Of a stretch of DNA of 64,000 bases, positions 1 through 6,503 are shown in pieces. The stretch is from assembly GCF_000814325.1 (NCBI RefSeq), contig NZ_JPHF01000006.1, forward strand, positions 1 to 64,000, written 5' to 3'. Position numbers and translations under genes: made by a program. How positions within the stretch are numbered: the first letter of the stretch is position 1; the number at the start of each line of letters is the position of its first letter. The notes beneath the pieces were generated by a model. The model saw only the letters and a program-made list of their open reading frames with translations. It made no database searches and was not told the DNA's origin. The DNA is from Flavihumibacter sp. ZG627. Lineage in GTDB: Bacteria; Bacteroidota; Bacteroidia; Chitinophagales; Chitinophagaceae.

Positions 1-121
1 GGTGCTCTTGCAGCAGATGAATGAACTAAAGCTAAAAATTACTGCCCTGGAAACCATGATCGACCTGGCCGAGCAGCAGTATGATTTTCCCATCCGAAAA
101 AAGTTTGGCACCAAACAGTAA
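1..121 (+). CDS. IS3-family OrfA (partial, C-terminal end)
   Basis: Reading from base 2, the sequence encodes about 39 residues and stops at 119-121. The residues are leucine/glutamate/glutamine-rich (for example MNELKLKITALETMIDLAEQ), which matches the C-terminal leucine-zipper-like helix of IS3 OrfA proteins. The DNA-binding helix-turn-helix part lies upstream of the window. The TAA stop overlaps the ATG of orfB (TAATG at 119-123), and orfB lies in the -1 frame relative to orfA. This arrangement is normal for IS3 elements, where coupling or frameshifting joins the two products. Confidence 0.6.
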   Translation, partial: VLLQQMNELKLKITALETMIDLAEQQYDFPIRKKFGTKQ

Positions 122-931
122 TGGAATTGCATCAATCCCTTACGCGGGTGGGCGTCGGCCGCCTGTGTAAGCTGTTTGGTAAAACCCGGCATGCGTATTA
201 TGATATGCTATGGCATAAGCAAGAGCGGTGGGATGATGAGCAGGTCATTGTGGAACTGTTGCCTGCATGCGCTCAGGGGCAAGCACAAGCTGTTGTGCAA
301 GCGCAAAAAACGGTATATCTCTACTACGGACTCCAACCACCGTTACCGCAAATACCCCAATAAAGTAAAAGAGTTGGAGGTATTGCAAGCAGAACAATTA
401 TGGGTATGCGATATTACCTATATACGCGTGGCAGAGCGATTCTGCTTTTTGTCCCTGGTAACCGACGCCTATTCTCACAGGATTGTTGGGTATTGTCTTT
501 ATCCAACCCTGGAAGCCGAAGGTTCCCTGATTGCACTTCGAATGGCCATTGGCAATCTGCGCCACAAGCCTGCGGGGCTTATTAATCACTCCGACCGGGG
601 TATCCAATACTGTTGCGATGCCTATGTGGAAGAACTGCAGTTGTATGATATTGATATCAGCATGACAGAAAACGGGGATCCCTACCAGAACGCCGTGGCC
701 GAACGGTTGAATGGAATATTAAAAAATACCTATGACCTGAAGCGGACCTTTGCTACTGCCGCGGAAGCCAGTGAAGTGGTGGAGCGTTCCATTTATTCCT
801 ACAACCATCGCAGACCTCATTCCAGCATTGAAGATCTCACTCCTGACAGTGCCCATAGTGTAACTGGCAAACTAAAGCGAAAGTGGAAAGCGAAGAAGTT
901 CGAGAAAGTGCAAACAACTCCAGAACCTTAA
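121..931 (+). pseudogene. IS3-family transposase OrfB, internally deleted and frameshifted
   Basis: The N-terminal part is read in frame 1 (121 to about 265: GVGRLCKLFGKTRHAYYDML, the usual start of IS3 OrfB). The remainder is read in frame 2 (from about 275 to 931: KHKLLCKRKKRYISTTDSNH, then the rve core with WVCDITYI, HSDRGIQY and AVAERLNG, and the C-terminal YNHRRPHSSIEDLTP). The segment that normally joins them (about 40 residues containing the PRxGxRKL helix) is missing, and the frame changes at the junction near 262-280. The catalytic D, D and E are all kept. I read this as an internal deletion that inactivated the transposase. A small in-frame start at 176 could still give the catalytic core without the N-terminal domain. 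Confidence 0.8.
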
Positions 932-971
932 CCCCTACTAAAATTTACCAGCCAATGAATAAATCTCCCCC

Positions 972-1123
972 TGTATAGTTATTTTAGTACTTGAGTTTTT
1001 AGATGTATAGCTATAATAGTACTTAAAACTTCACCCTGTATAGCTATATAAGTACGTGATTTTTAGGGTGTATAGTAATACGAGGATTAATCTTCACAAT
1101 TGTATAGTTTTTTTAGGATCAGA
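972..1123 (+). repeat. Five degenerate 32-bp direct repeats beginning TGTATAG
   Basis: TGTATAG occurs at 972, 1004, 1037, 1069 and 1101, spaced 32, 33, 32 and 32 bp. The first three units share a 19-bp core, TGTATAGnTATnnnAGTAC, followed by a variable 13-14 bp stretch. Units 2 and 3 contain the palindrome TATAGCTATA. The spacing is about three helical turns, so a protein bound to each core would sit on the same face of the DNA. The array lies between the transposase stop and the inferred right end of the element. Its function is unknown. Transposase-binding subterminal repeats are one explanation. Confidence 0.8.
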
Positions 1124-1146
1124 CATAGTTTTTTTAGGATCAGACA
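1105..1146 (+). repeat. Perfect 21-bp tandem duplication at the IS right end
   Basis: The 21-mer starting TAGTTTTTTTAGGATCAG and ending ACA occurs at 1105-1125 and again, unchanged, at 1126-1146. It forms the last part of the repeat array. If the 21-mer is the terminal repeat of the element, the end has been duplicated, and either copy could act as the cleavage site. Confidence 0.85.
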
Positions 1147-1327
1147 CGACCCGGGTCAAAGTCCTTTGAGAGTGCCTTGGGAATGCCTAGGTAGTCCTTA
1201 AAAACCCTATGAAAACCCTATAAAAACCCGGGCGGGAGTACGGGAAAACCCAGGTGGACTGTCACGAATGATACCTCCCGTATGGCACGAATTACCTGTT
1301 TTTGCAGCATTCACTCCTTTAAAACAA
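1147..1327. other. GC-rich spacer with short palindromes and an 11-bp repeat
   Basis: No gene is seen here. The stretch between the IS end and the protease terminator contains a 10-bp palindrome GACCCGGGTC (1148-1157), the inverted repeat TCAAAG-TC-CTTTGA (1156-1169), and an 11-bp tandem repeat AAAACCCTATG/A (1201-1229, about 2.6 copies). AGTCCTT occurs twice, 33 bp apart (1161 and 1194). Composition differs sharply from the AT-rich repeat array just before it. Confidence 0.6.
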
Positions 1328-1351
1328 CATGCCCGCCGGTGGGCGGGCATG
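1328..1351 (-). terminator. Rho-independent terminator of the S8 protease gene
   Basis: A perfect 10-bp stem (CATGCCCGCC, 1328-1337, paired with 1342-1351) closes a 4-base loop. On the minus strand the stem is followed by TTGTTTT, directly downstream of the protease stop. A T run at 1359-1365 on the plus strand could also let it stop transcription coming out of the IS element. Confidence 0.75.
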
Positions 1352-1374
1352 AATGACATTTTTTTGTGCGGTCA

Positions 1375-3084
1375 CTATCCTTTATTGCCCTTTTTCAAGG
1401 TTGATTTAGGAGTGATTTTAGTTGGTGCTGTAGCATTTAAGGTAGCAGCCAGTTTGGTTGCTTCATATGCGTTCAGTAACCCACCTGATTTACTTATCGA
1501 AGCCAGGTCAGTGATTTCATCTGTACCTGGAATTTTCACTTTTATATCAGGTGTGGTAGCTGATTTTTCGATCACCATCTTCACCTGCTCAGGGGTGAGG
1601 GTAGGAAAATAACTCAGCAGGAATGCAGCTACACCTGCAACAACAGGGGAAGCCATGCTGGTTCCCTGTGCATTGCCATAGGTATTACCGCCGGGAATAG
1701 TAGAGTAGATCTTGGTACCCGGAGCGAAAACATCCACTTCTGTTTTACCATAATTGGAGAAGGAAGCTGTTACACTTTTAAACTGGGGCTCTGCTAGCGG
1801 ATCACTGCTGGCACCCACTGTGATCCAGTTGGATGCACGCTCGCCCAGATGCTTTAGCATTGCATTCGGAAAATTATCTACCGAATCAACATTGGAACCA
1901 TCATTTCCTGCCGCATGCACAAGGAGAACTCCTTTGCTGGCTGCATATTTTACTGCTTCATCAACCCACTTCTTTTCAGGGGAGAAACTCTTGCCGAAGC
2001 TCATGTTTACCACTTTGGCGCCATTATCCACTGCATACCTGATGGCAAGGGCCACGTCTTTGTCGTGCTCATCACCATCCGGAACAGCCCTGATGGCCAT
2101 AATGCGAACATTGTCTGCTATACCATCCATTCCAAGGCCATTATTTCTTTTTGCGGCAATGATTCCGGCCACATGTGTACCATGGAAGGGAGTATTTGCC
2201 ATCACGTCATTATTGCCGTAATAGCGGTCATTAAAATCATAATAATTGTCTTTCACGATCTCACCGCGATAGTCTTCGGGCGCCTTATCCATCGCCTCTT
2301 TCTTTCTTTCTTCACCACTCACATAATCTTCAAAGCCTTCGAGGAATTCAGTATTAGGGGTTTCCATCATATTGAAAGCTTTCAGGATATAGAGCATACC
2401 TGATTTTGCTTTCTGTCCTTCCGGAGTGGAAGGGGAGAAACTTTCAAGGTCTTTACCGGTATAGCTGGTTTTACCCATTGCTTGTTTTACCAGACTGTCA
2501 TTTTTCAAGCTGCTTTCCAGTGCGCGTTTCATGAAAACAAGGTCAGCACCGCCGCCACCGGCATCGCCTTCCACTTTCAGTTTCGCCTTAAGCCACATGG
2601 CATATTCTTCCTGTTCTTCTTTATTGAGATTATTTGCATCCATATCGGGCTTGTCAAATTTTGCCTTGCCTTTATGGTATACACGGGCTGCCTCATAGCT
2701 GTCTTTCTTAACGTTTCTGCCGTCTTTGCCACCCAAAAAATTCCAGCCATGTACATCATCTACATAACCGTTCTTATCATCATCAATACCATTACCGGGT
2801 ATTTCTTTCGAATTCACCCAAAGCACGGGCTTAAGGTCTTCATGCAGGGTATCTATACCTGAATCAATTACGGCAACAACAACAGTTTTAGAAGTCTTGC
2901 CTTTAACAAATTCATAGGCTTTATCGAGGCTGATTCCATAAAAACCATCTTTTTCCTTGTCGGAAAGATGCCAGCCTTTAGGGAGATCTTTTTTCACGGG
3001 GGCGGTGCTGCCCTGTCCGGATGCCTGTCCCACACTGAGGGCGGCGAGAAGAATCCCGGCAGGGAGTAGGAGAAATTGCTTCAT
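1375..3084 (-). CDS. Secreted S8 (subtilisin-like) serine protease
   Basis: The 569-residue protein starts with a signal peptide (about residues 1-23, ending ASGQ). It contains the peptidase S8 triad: Asp74 in AVIDSGID, His301 in HGTHVAG and Ser476 in GTSMASP, with the oxyanion Asn394 in AAGNDG. About 226 residues separate Asp and His, far more than in classical subtilisins. This lysine- and acid-rich insert (about 100-295) is a pattern known from Bacteroidota S8 proteases. No separate prodomain is visible before the catalytic domain. The alanine- and lysine-rich tail has no recognisable sorting domain. It probably degrades extracellular or periplasmic protein. The gene stands alone and ends in a clear terminator. 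Confidence 0.92.
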   Translation of the reverse strand: MKQFLLLPAGILLAALSVGQASGQGSTAPVKKDLPKGWHLSDKEKDGFYGISLDKAYEFVKGKTSKTVVVAVIDSGIDTLHEDLKPVLWVNSKEIPGNGIDDDKNGYVDDVHGWNFLGGKDGRNVKKDSYEAARVYHKGKAKFDKPDMDANNLNKEEQEEYAMWLKAKLKVEGDAGGGGADLVFMKRALESSLKNDSLVKQAMGKTSYTGKDLESFSPSTPEGQKAKSGMLYILKAFNMMETPNTEFLEGFEDYVSGEERKKEAMDKAPEDYRGEIVKDNYYDFNDRYYGNNDVMANTPFHGTHVAGIIAAKRNNGLGMDGIADNVRIMAIRAVPDGDEHDKDVALAIRYAVDNGAKVVNMSFGKSFSPEKKWVDEAVKYAASKGVLLVHAAGNDGSNVDSVDNFPNAMLKHLGERASNWITVGASSDPLAEPQFKSVTASFSNYGKTEVDVFAPGTKIYSTIPGGNTYGNAQGTSMASPVVAGVAAFLLSYFPTLTPEQVKMVIEKSATTPDIKVKIPGTDEITDLASISKSGGLLNAYEATKLAATLNATAPTKITPKSTLKKGNKG

Positions 3085-3166
3085 GCAGTCAATATTTAAT
3101 TTACTAATACAAAGAGACGCTTAATTTGAAAAAATAGTTTACCGATCCAATAATTTTTGCATTTTA

Positions 3167-4690
3167 TCAAAGGTCGAACTTTATTCCCTGGGCCAGCGGA
3201 AGGCTGGTTCCATAATTGATAGTATTGGTTTGCCGGCGCATATAGGCCTTCCAGGCATCACTGCCGCTTTCCCTGCCGCCGCCAGTTTCTTTTTCTCCGC
3301 CAAATGCCCCACCAATCTCAGCACCGCTGGTTCCAATATTAACATTAGCTATTCCACAATCACTGCCGCCCTGTGAAAGAAACAGTTCTGCCTCTCTCAG
3401 GTTAAGCGTCATAATAGCCGAAGATAATCCCTGCGGCACCCCGTTCTGGTAGGCAATGGCCTCCTCAAGGGTACTATATTTCATGATGTACAGGATAGGA
3501 GCGAAGGTTTCATGTTGTACGATCCTGAAGTGGTTGCCTGCTTCTGCAATACAAGGCTTCACATAACATCCACTTGCAAATTCCGGGCCTTCAACTACAC
3601 CACCTTCAACAATAAAGTTGCCACCCTCAGCTTTGCATTTGTCAATTGATTCAAGGTATTGTTTTACAGCATCCTTATCGATAAGCGGACCAACATGGTT
3701 ATTTTGGTTGAGGGGATCACCGATACGCAACTGGCCATAGGCTTTCACCAGTTTTTCCTTAAAGCTGTCATAAACCGATTCATGAATGATAAGCCGGCGG
3801 GTTGAAGTGCAACGCTGACCTGCTGTTCCAACCGCCCCGAAAACAGCTCCAATTAGTGACATGTCGAGGTCAGCGTCTTTCGAAATTATGATGGCATTAT
3901 TACCACCGAGTTCCAGGATGCTTTTTCCTAAACGGGCACCCACGGCAGCACCAACGGCCTTTCCCATGCGGGTAGAACCTGTGGCAGAAATGAGGGGAAC
4001 ACGATTGTCATGGGATAACCATTCACCTAATTCGCGGCCTCCATTAACAATTGAACTTACTCCTTCAGGAACATTATTTTTACTGAATACCTCATTTACG
4101 ATATTCTGGCAGGCGATAGAGCATAGCGGAACTTTTTCTGATGGCTTCCACACGCAAACGTTACCACAAACCCAGGCCAGCATAGCATTCCAGCTCCATA
4201 CAGCAACTGGGAAATTAAAGGCGCTGATCACCCCCACAATGCCAAGCGGATGCCATTGTTCGTACATCCTGTGGCTGGGTCTTTCACTGTGCATGGTGAG
4301 TCCATGGAGTTGCCTTGACAGTCCAACAGCAAAATCACAGATATCGATCATCTCCTGTACCTCACCCAAACCTTCCTGCAAACTTTTTCCCATTTCATAG
4401 GAAACCAGTTGCCCGAGTGATTCTTTGTTTGCTCTTAATGCTTCGCCGATCTGCCGAACGATCTCACCCCTGCGTGGTGCAGGCCATTTACGCCATTCCA
4501 GAAATGCCTGGCGGGCAGTTTCAATGACCTGGTCGTATTCTTCACGGGTGGTTGAAATGACTGTTCCGATCTCTTTACCATCGGCAGGGGAGTAGGAAAT
4601 GATATTTTCTCCTTTTGATTCTATCCATTCTGATCCTGTAGAAGTGCCTTTGTTAAGACCTTCTATTCCCAGTGCTTTGAGAAATTCCAT
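3167..4690 (-). CDS. Aldehyde dehydrogenase, ALDH7 type (alpha-aminoadipate semialdehyde dehydrogenase-like)
   Basis: The 507-residue protein is a full-length NAD(P)-dependent aldehyde dehydrogenase. Visible active-site elements are Asn159 (SAFNFP), Glu260 (SILELGG) and the nucleophile Cys294 (GQRCTSTRR). GQRCTSTRR with ELGGNNAI is characteristic of the ALDH7/antiquitin group, which oxidises alpha-aminoadipic semialdehyde (piperideine-6-carboxylate) in lysine breakdown. The exact substrate is inference from that similarity. The ATG is directly preceded by a perfect hairpin (4691-4711), which may affect translation. panB lies 39 bp upstream on the same strand, so the two could be co-transcribed, although no functional link is evident. 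Confidence 0.88.
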   Translation of the reverse strand: MEFLKALGIEGLNKGTSTGSEWIESKGENIISYSPADGKEIGTVISTTREEYDQVIETARQAFLEWRKWPAPRRGEIVRQIGEALRANKESLGQLVSYEMGKSLQEGLGEVQEMIDICDFAVGLSRQLHGLTMHSERPSHRMYEQWHPLGIVGVISAFNFPVAVWSWNAMLAWVCGNVCVWKPSEKVPLCSIACQNIVNEVFSKNNVPEGVSSIVNGGRELGEWLSHDNRVPLISATGSTRMGKAVGAAVGARLGKSILELGGNNAIIISKDADLDMSLIGAVFGAVGTAGQRCTSTRRLIIHESVYDSFKEKLVKAYGQLRIGDPLNQNNHVGPLIDKDAVKQYLESIDKCKAEGGNFIVEGGVVEGPEFASGCYVKPCIAEAGNHFRIVQHETFAPILYIMKYSTLEEAIAYQNGVPQGLSSAIMTLNLREAELFLSQGGSDCGIANVNIGTSGAEIGGAFGGEKETGGGRESGSDAWKAYMRRQTNTINYGTSLPLAQGIKFDL

Positions 4691-4711
4691 GACGGCTATT
4701 TTTTAGCCGTC
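4691..4711 (-). promoter_or_regulatory. Perfect hairpin abutting the ALDH start codon
   Basis: On the minus strand GACGGCTA, five A residues and TAGCCGTC form an 8-bp stem whose last base directly precedes the ATG at 4690. No U tract follows, so it does not look like an ordinary terminator for panB. It would place strong structure in the ribosome-binding region of the dehydrogenase. Confidence 0.55.
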
Positions 4712-4729
4712 AAATGTACGCTTTAGGTT

Positions 4730-5545
4730 TCAGTATTGCTCCTGTTCATTCGGGAAATCATGACTACGCACATCCTCAATATATTGCTGCACCGCACCAA
4801 TCACCTGGTCATGCATATTGAGGTATTTGCGCAGGAAACGGGGATTAAAATCGTTATTGATACCAAGCATATCATGCATTACGAGAACCTGGCCGTCACA
4901 GAATTTACCGGCCCCAATGCCAATGGTGGGTATATGCAGACTTTCAGAAACTTCTTTGGCGAGTTGTGCAGGAATTTTTTCCAGTACAATAGCGAAGCAG
5001 CCGGCTTCCTGGAGGAGAAGGGCATCCTTTCTTAGCTTTTCTGCTTCTTCCTCTTCTTTGGCACGAACAGTATAGGTTCCGAATTTATAGATCGATTGTG
5101 GTGTAAGTCCAAGGTGACCCATCACTGGTATTCCTGCCCTTACTATACGGCGAATGCTCTCAGCAACTTCTTCACCGCCTTCCAGTTTAATGCTATGCCC
5201 TCCGGTTTCTTTCATCATCCTGATAGCGGAGGCGAGGGCAATGTCGGGGTTCGACTGATATGTTCCGAAAGGCAGATCTACAACAACCAGGCATCGGTCA
5301 ATTCCCCTCACCACACACTGCGCATGGTAGATCATCTGTTCAATAGTGATAGGCACCGTTGTTTCATGACCGGCCATAACATTGCTGGCCGAATCGCCTA
5401 CTAATATCACATCTATTCCCGCTGCATCAAAAAGACGGGCAAATGAAAAATCATAGGCAGTGATCATGGAGATCCTCTCACCAGCCGCTTTCATTTTGAG
5501 CAATGTATTGGTAGTTACTTTTTTTACCTCGGTATGAACAGACAT
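4730..5545 (-). CDS. panB: 3-methyl-2-oxobutanoate hydroxymethyltransferase
   Basis: The 271-residue protein transfers a hydroxymethyl group from 5,10-methylene-THF to alpha-ketoisovalerate, giving ketopantoate, the first step of pantothenate synthesis. Family motifs are YDFSFARLFD (31-40), the metal-binding LVGDSASNV (Asp51), IKLEGG (about 119-124), VMGHLGLTPQS (from 141) and the catalytic-region EKIP (Glu189). Length is normal for PanB. The other pathway genes seen here, panC and panD, lie together about 46 kb away, so the pathway is split. No panE (ketopantoate reductase) was recognised. Start is the ATG at 5543-5545. Confidence 0.95.
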   Translation of the reverse strand: MSVHTEVKKVTTNTLLKMKAAGERISMITAYDFSFARLFDAAGIDVILVGDSASNVMAGHETTVPITIEQMIYHAQCVVRGIDRCLVVVDLPFGTYQSNPDIALASAIRMMKETGGHSIKLEGGEEVAESIRRIVRAGIPVMGHLGLTPQSIYKFGTYTVRAKEEEEAEKLRKDALLLQEAGCFAIVLEKIPAQLAKEVSESLHIPTIGIGAGKFCDGQVLVMHDMLGINNDFNPRFLRKYLNMHDQVIGAVQQYIEDVRSHDFPNEQEQY

Positions 5546-5585
5546 GTAAAACTTTTGATGAATTTAAAATGTGTTATGAAACTTA

Positions 5586-6503
5586 TCAGGACTTTGCCGC
5601 AGGCCTTGATCTTTTTAATTTTTCCCCTTTGATCTTCTCATAAAGGATATGGATAAGACCATCTGCAAGACCTATCTTAGGCACATAGATTTCTTTGGCA
5701 TCAGCCCAACGCATAACATTCACGTATATACTAAGTGCAGGTACAATCACATCAGCACGGTCTTCCCGAAGATTATAGATACGCATCCTGTCAGCTACGG
5801 AAAAACTACTCAGTTCCTTGTAATAATCTTTCAACAGCTCTGCAGGCAATGGCTTACCATCTTTTTTCTTAGACATTGAAAACACCTTGTTGATATTGCC
5901 GCCCGAGCCAATACAGGTGATCTCTTTAAAGCCTTTTACCTTACTGCGGATAAAGTCTTTCATCTCATCCCATTTCTTTTCTTCCACCTGGTTTTTCAGC
6001 AGCCGGATGGTGCCAATATTGAAGGACTGTTTAAATACAAGTTGACCATCACTGAAAAAAGTTAGTTCAGTGGATCCTCCACCTACATCAATGTATAGGT
6101 AGGAGTGATCCTTATCGAGGTTTTCAGCAATATGATTCTCATAAATAAAGGAAGCCTCTTCATCGCCACTGATAACTTTGATTTCTATCCCGGTATCTTT
6201 TTTTATATGCTCTATTATTGGCGCTGCATTCTTTGCATCGCGCATGGCCGAGGTGGCGCAGGCAATGTATTCCGTAACACCGTAAACATCAATAAGCGCC
6301 CGATACGCCTTTATGGTCTTGATGATATGTTCTTCTTTTTCAGGCGAGATGGTCTGTGTTTCAAACACATCAAATCCCAAACGCAAGGGCACCCTTACCA
6401 GGTTTAGTTTATTGAACCTGTCTTTACCATCGGCATCCTGTACCACTTCAGTGATCAGTAACCTGGCGGCATTACTTCCTATATCGATTGCGGCTAATCT
6501 CAA
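5586..6503 (-). CDS. ppx: Exopolyphosphatase, Ppx/GppA family
   Basis: The 305-residue protein belongs to the sugar kinase/Hsp70-fold Ppx/GppA phosphatases, which split phosphate from the end of polyphosphate or hydrolyse pppGpp. The first ATP-like phosphate loop is at the N-terminus (AIDIGSNAARLL), followed by SGDEEASFIYENH (112-124) and the second loop DVGGGSTEL (139-147). It has only the two N-terminal domains and lacks the C-terminal HD-like part of long E. coli Ppx, as is common in this phylum. The start is TTG at 6503, because the family N-terminus begins exactly there. It overlaps the ppk stop by four bases (TTGA), so translation is probably coupled to ppk. Whether it prefers polyphosphate or pppGpp is not decided by sequence. 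Confidence 0.88.
   Translation of the reverse strand: MRLAAIDIGSNAARLLITEVVQDADGKDRFNKLNLVRVPLRLGFDVFETQTISPEKEEHIIKTIKAYRALIDVYGVTEYIACATSAMRDAKNAAPIIEHIKKDTGIEIKVISGDEEASFIYENHIAENLDKDHSYLYIDVGGGSTELTFFSDGQLVFKQSFNIGTIRLLKNQVEEKKWDEMKDFIRSKVKGFKEITCIGSGGNINKVFSMSKKKDGKPLPAELLKDYYKELSSFSVADRMRIYNLREDRADVIVPALSIYVNVMRWADAKEIYVPKIGLADGLIHILYEKIKGEKLKRSRPAAKS

Larger units (their letters stand above)
1..1146 (+). mobile_element. IS3-family insertion sequence, right-hand part, degenerate
   Basis: The window opens inside an insertion sequence. The end of orfA (to 121) and a broken orfB (121-931) are followed by about 215 non-coding bases with repeats. The DDE core of orfB shows D (codon 410-412), D (593-595) and E (701-703), the last two separated by 35 residues, as is typical of IS3-family integrase-core transposases. 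I place the right end at about 1146 because a tandemly duplicated motif ends in AGGATCAGACA there and IS3-type ends normally finish in CA. The left end lies outside the window, so the inverted-repeat match cannot be tested. The internal deletion in orfB suggests the copy cannot move on its own. Confidence 0.75.

Noticed and set aside
121-363. Independent 80-residue gene
   Set aside because: Its first 45 residues match the start of IS3 OrfB and the rest is frameshifted sequence, so it belongs to the broken transposase.
972-1146. CRISPR-like array
   Set aside because: The shared core is only 19 bp and degenerate, the intervening parts are 13-14 bp, and no cas genes are near. It fits IS-end repeats better.
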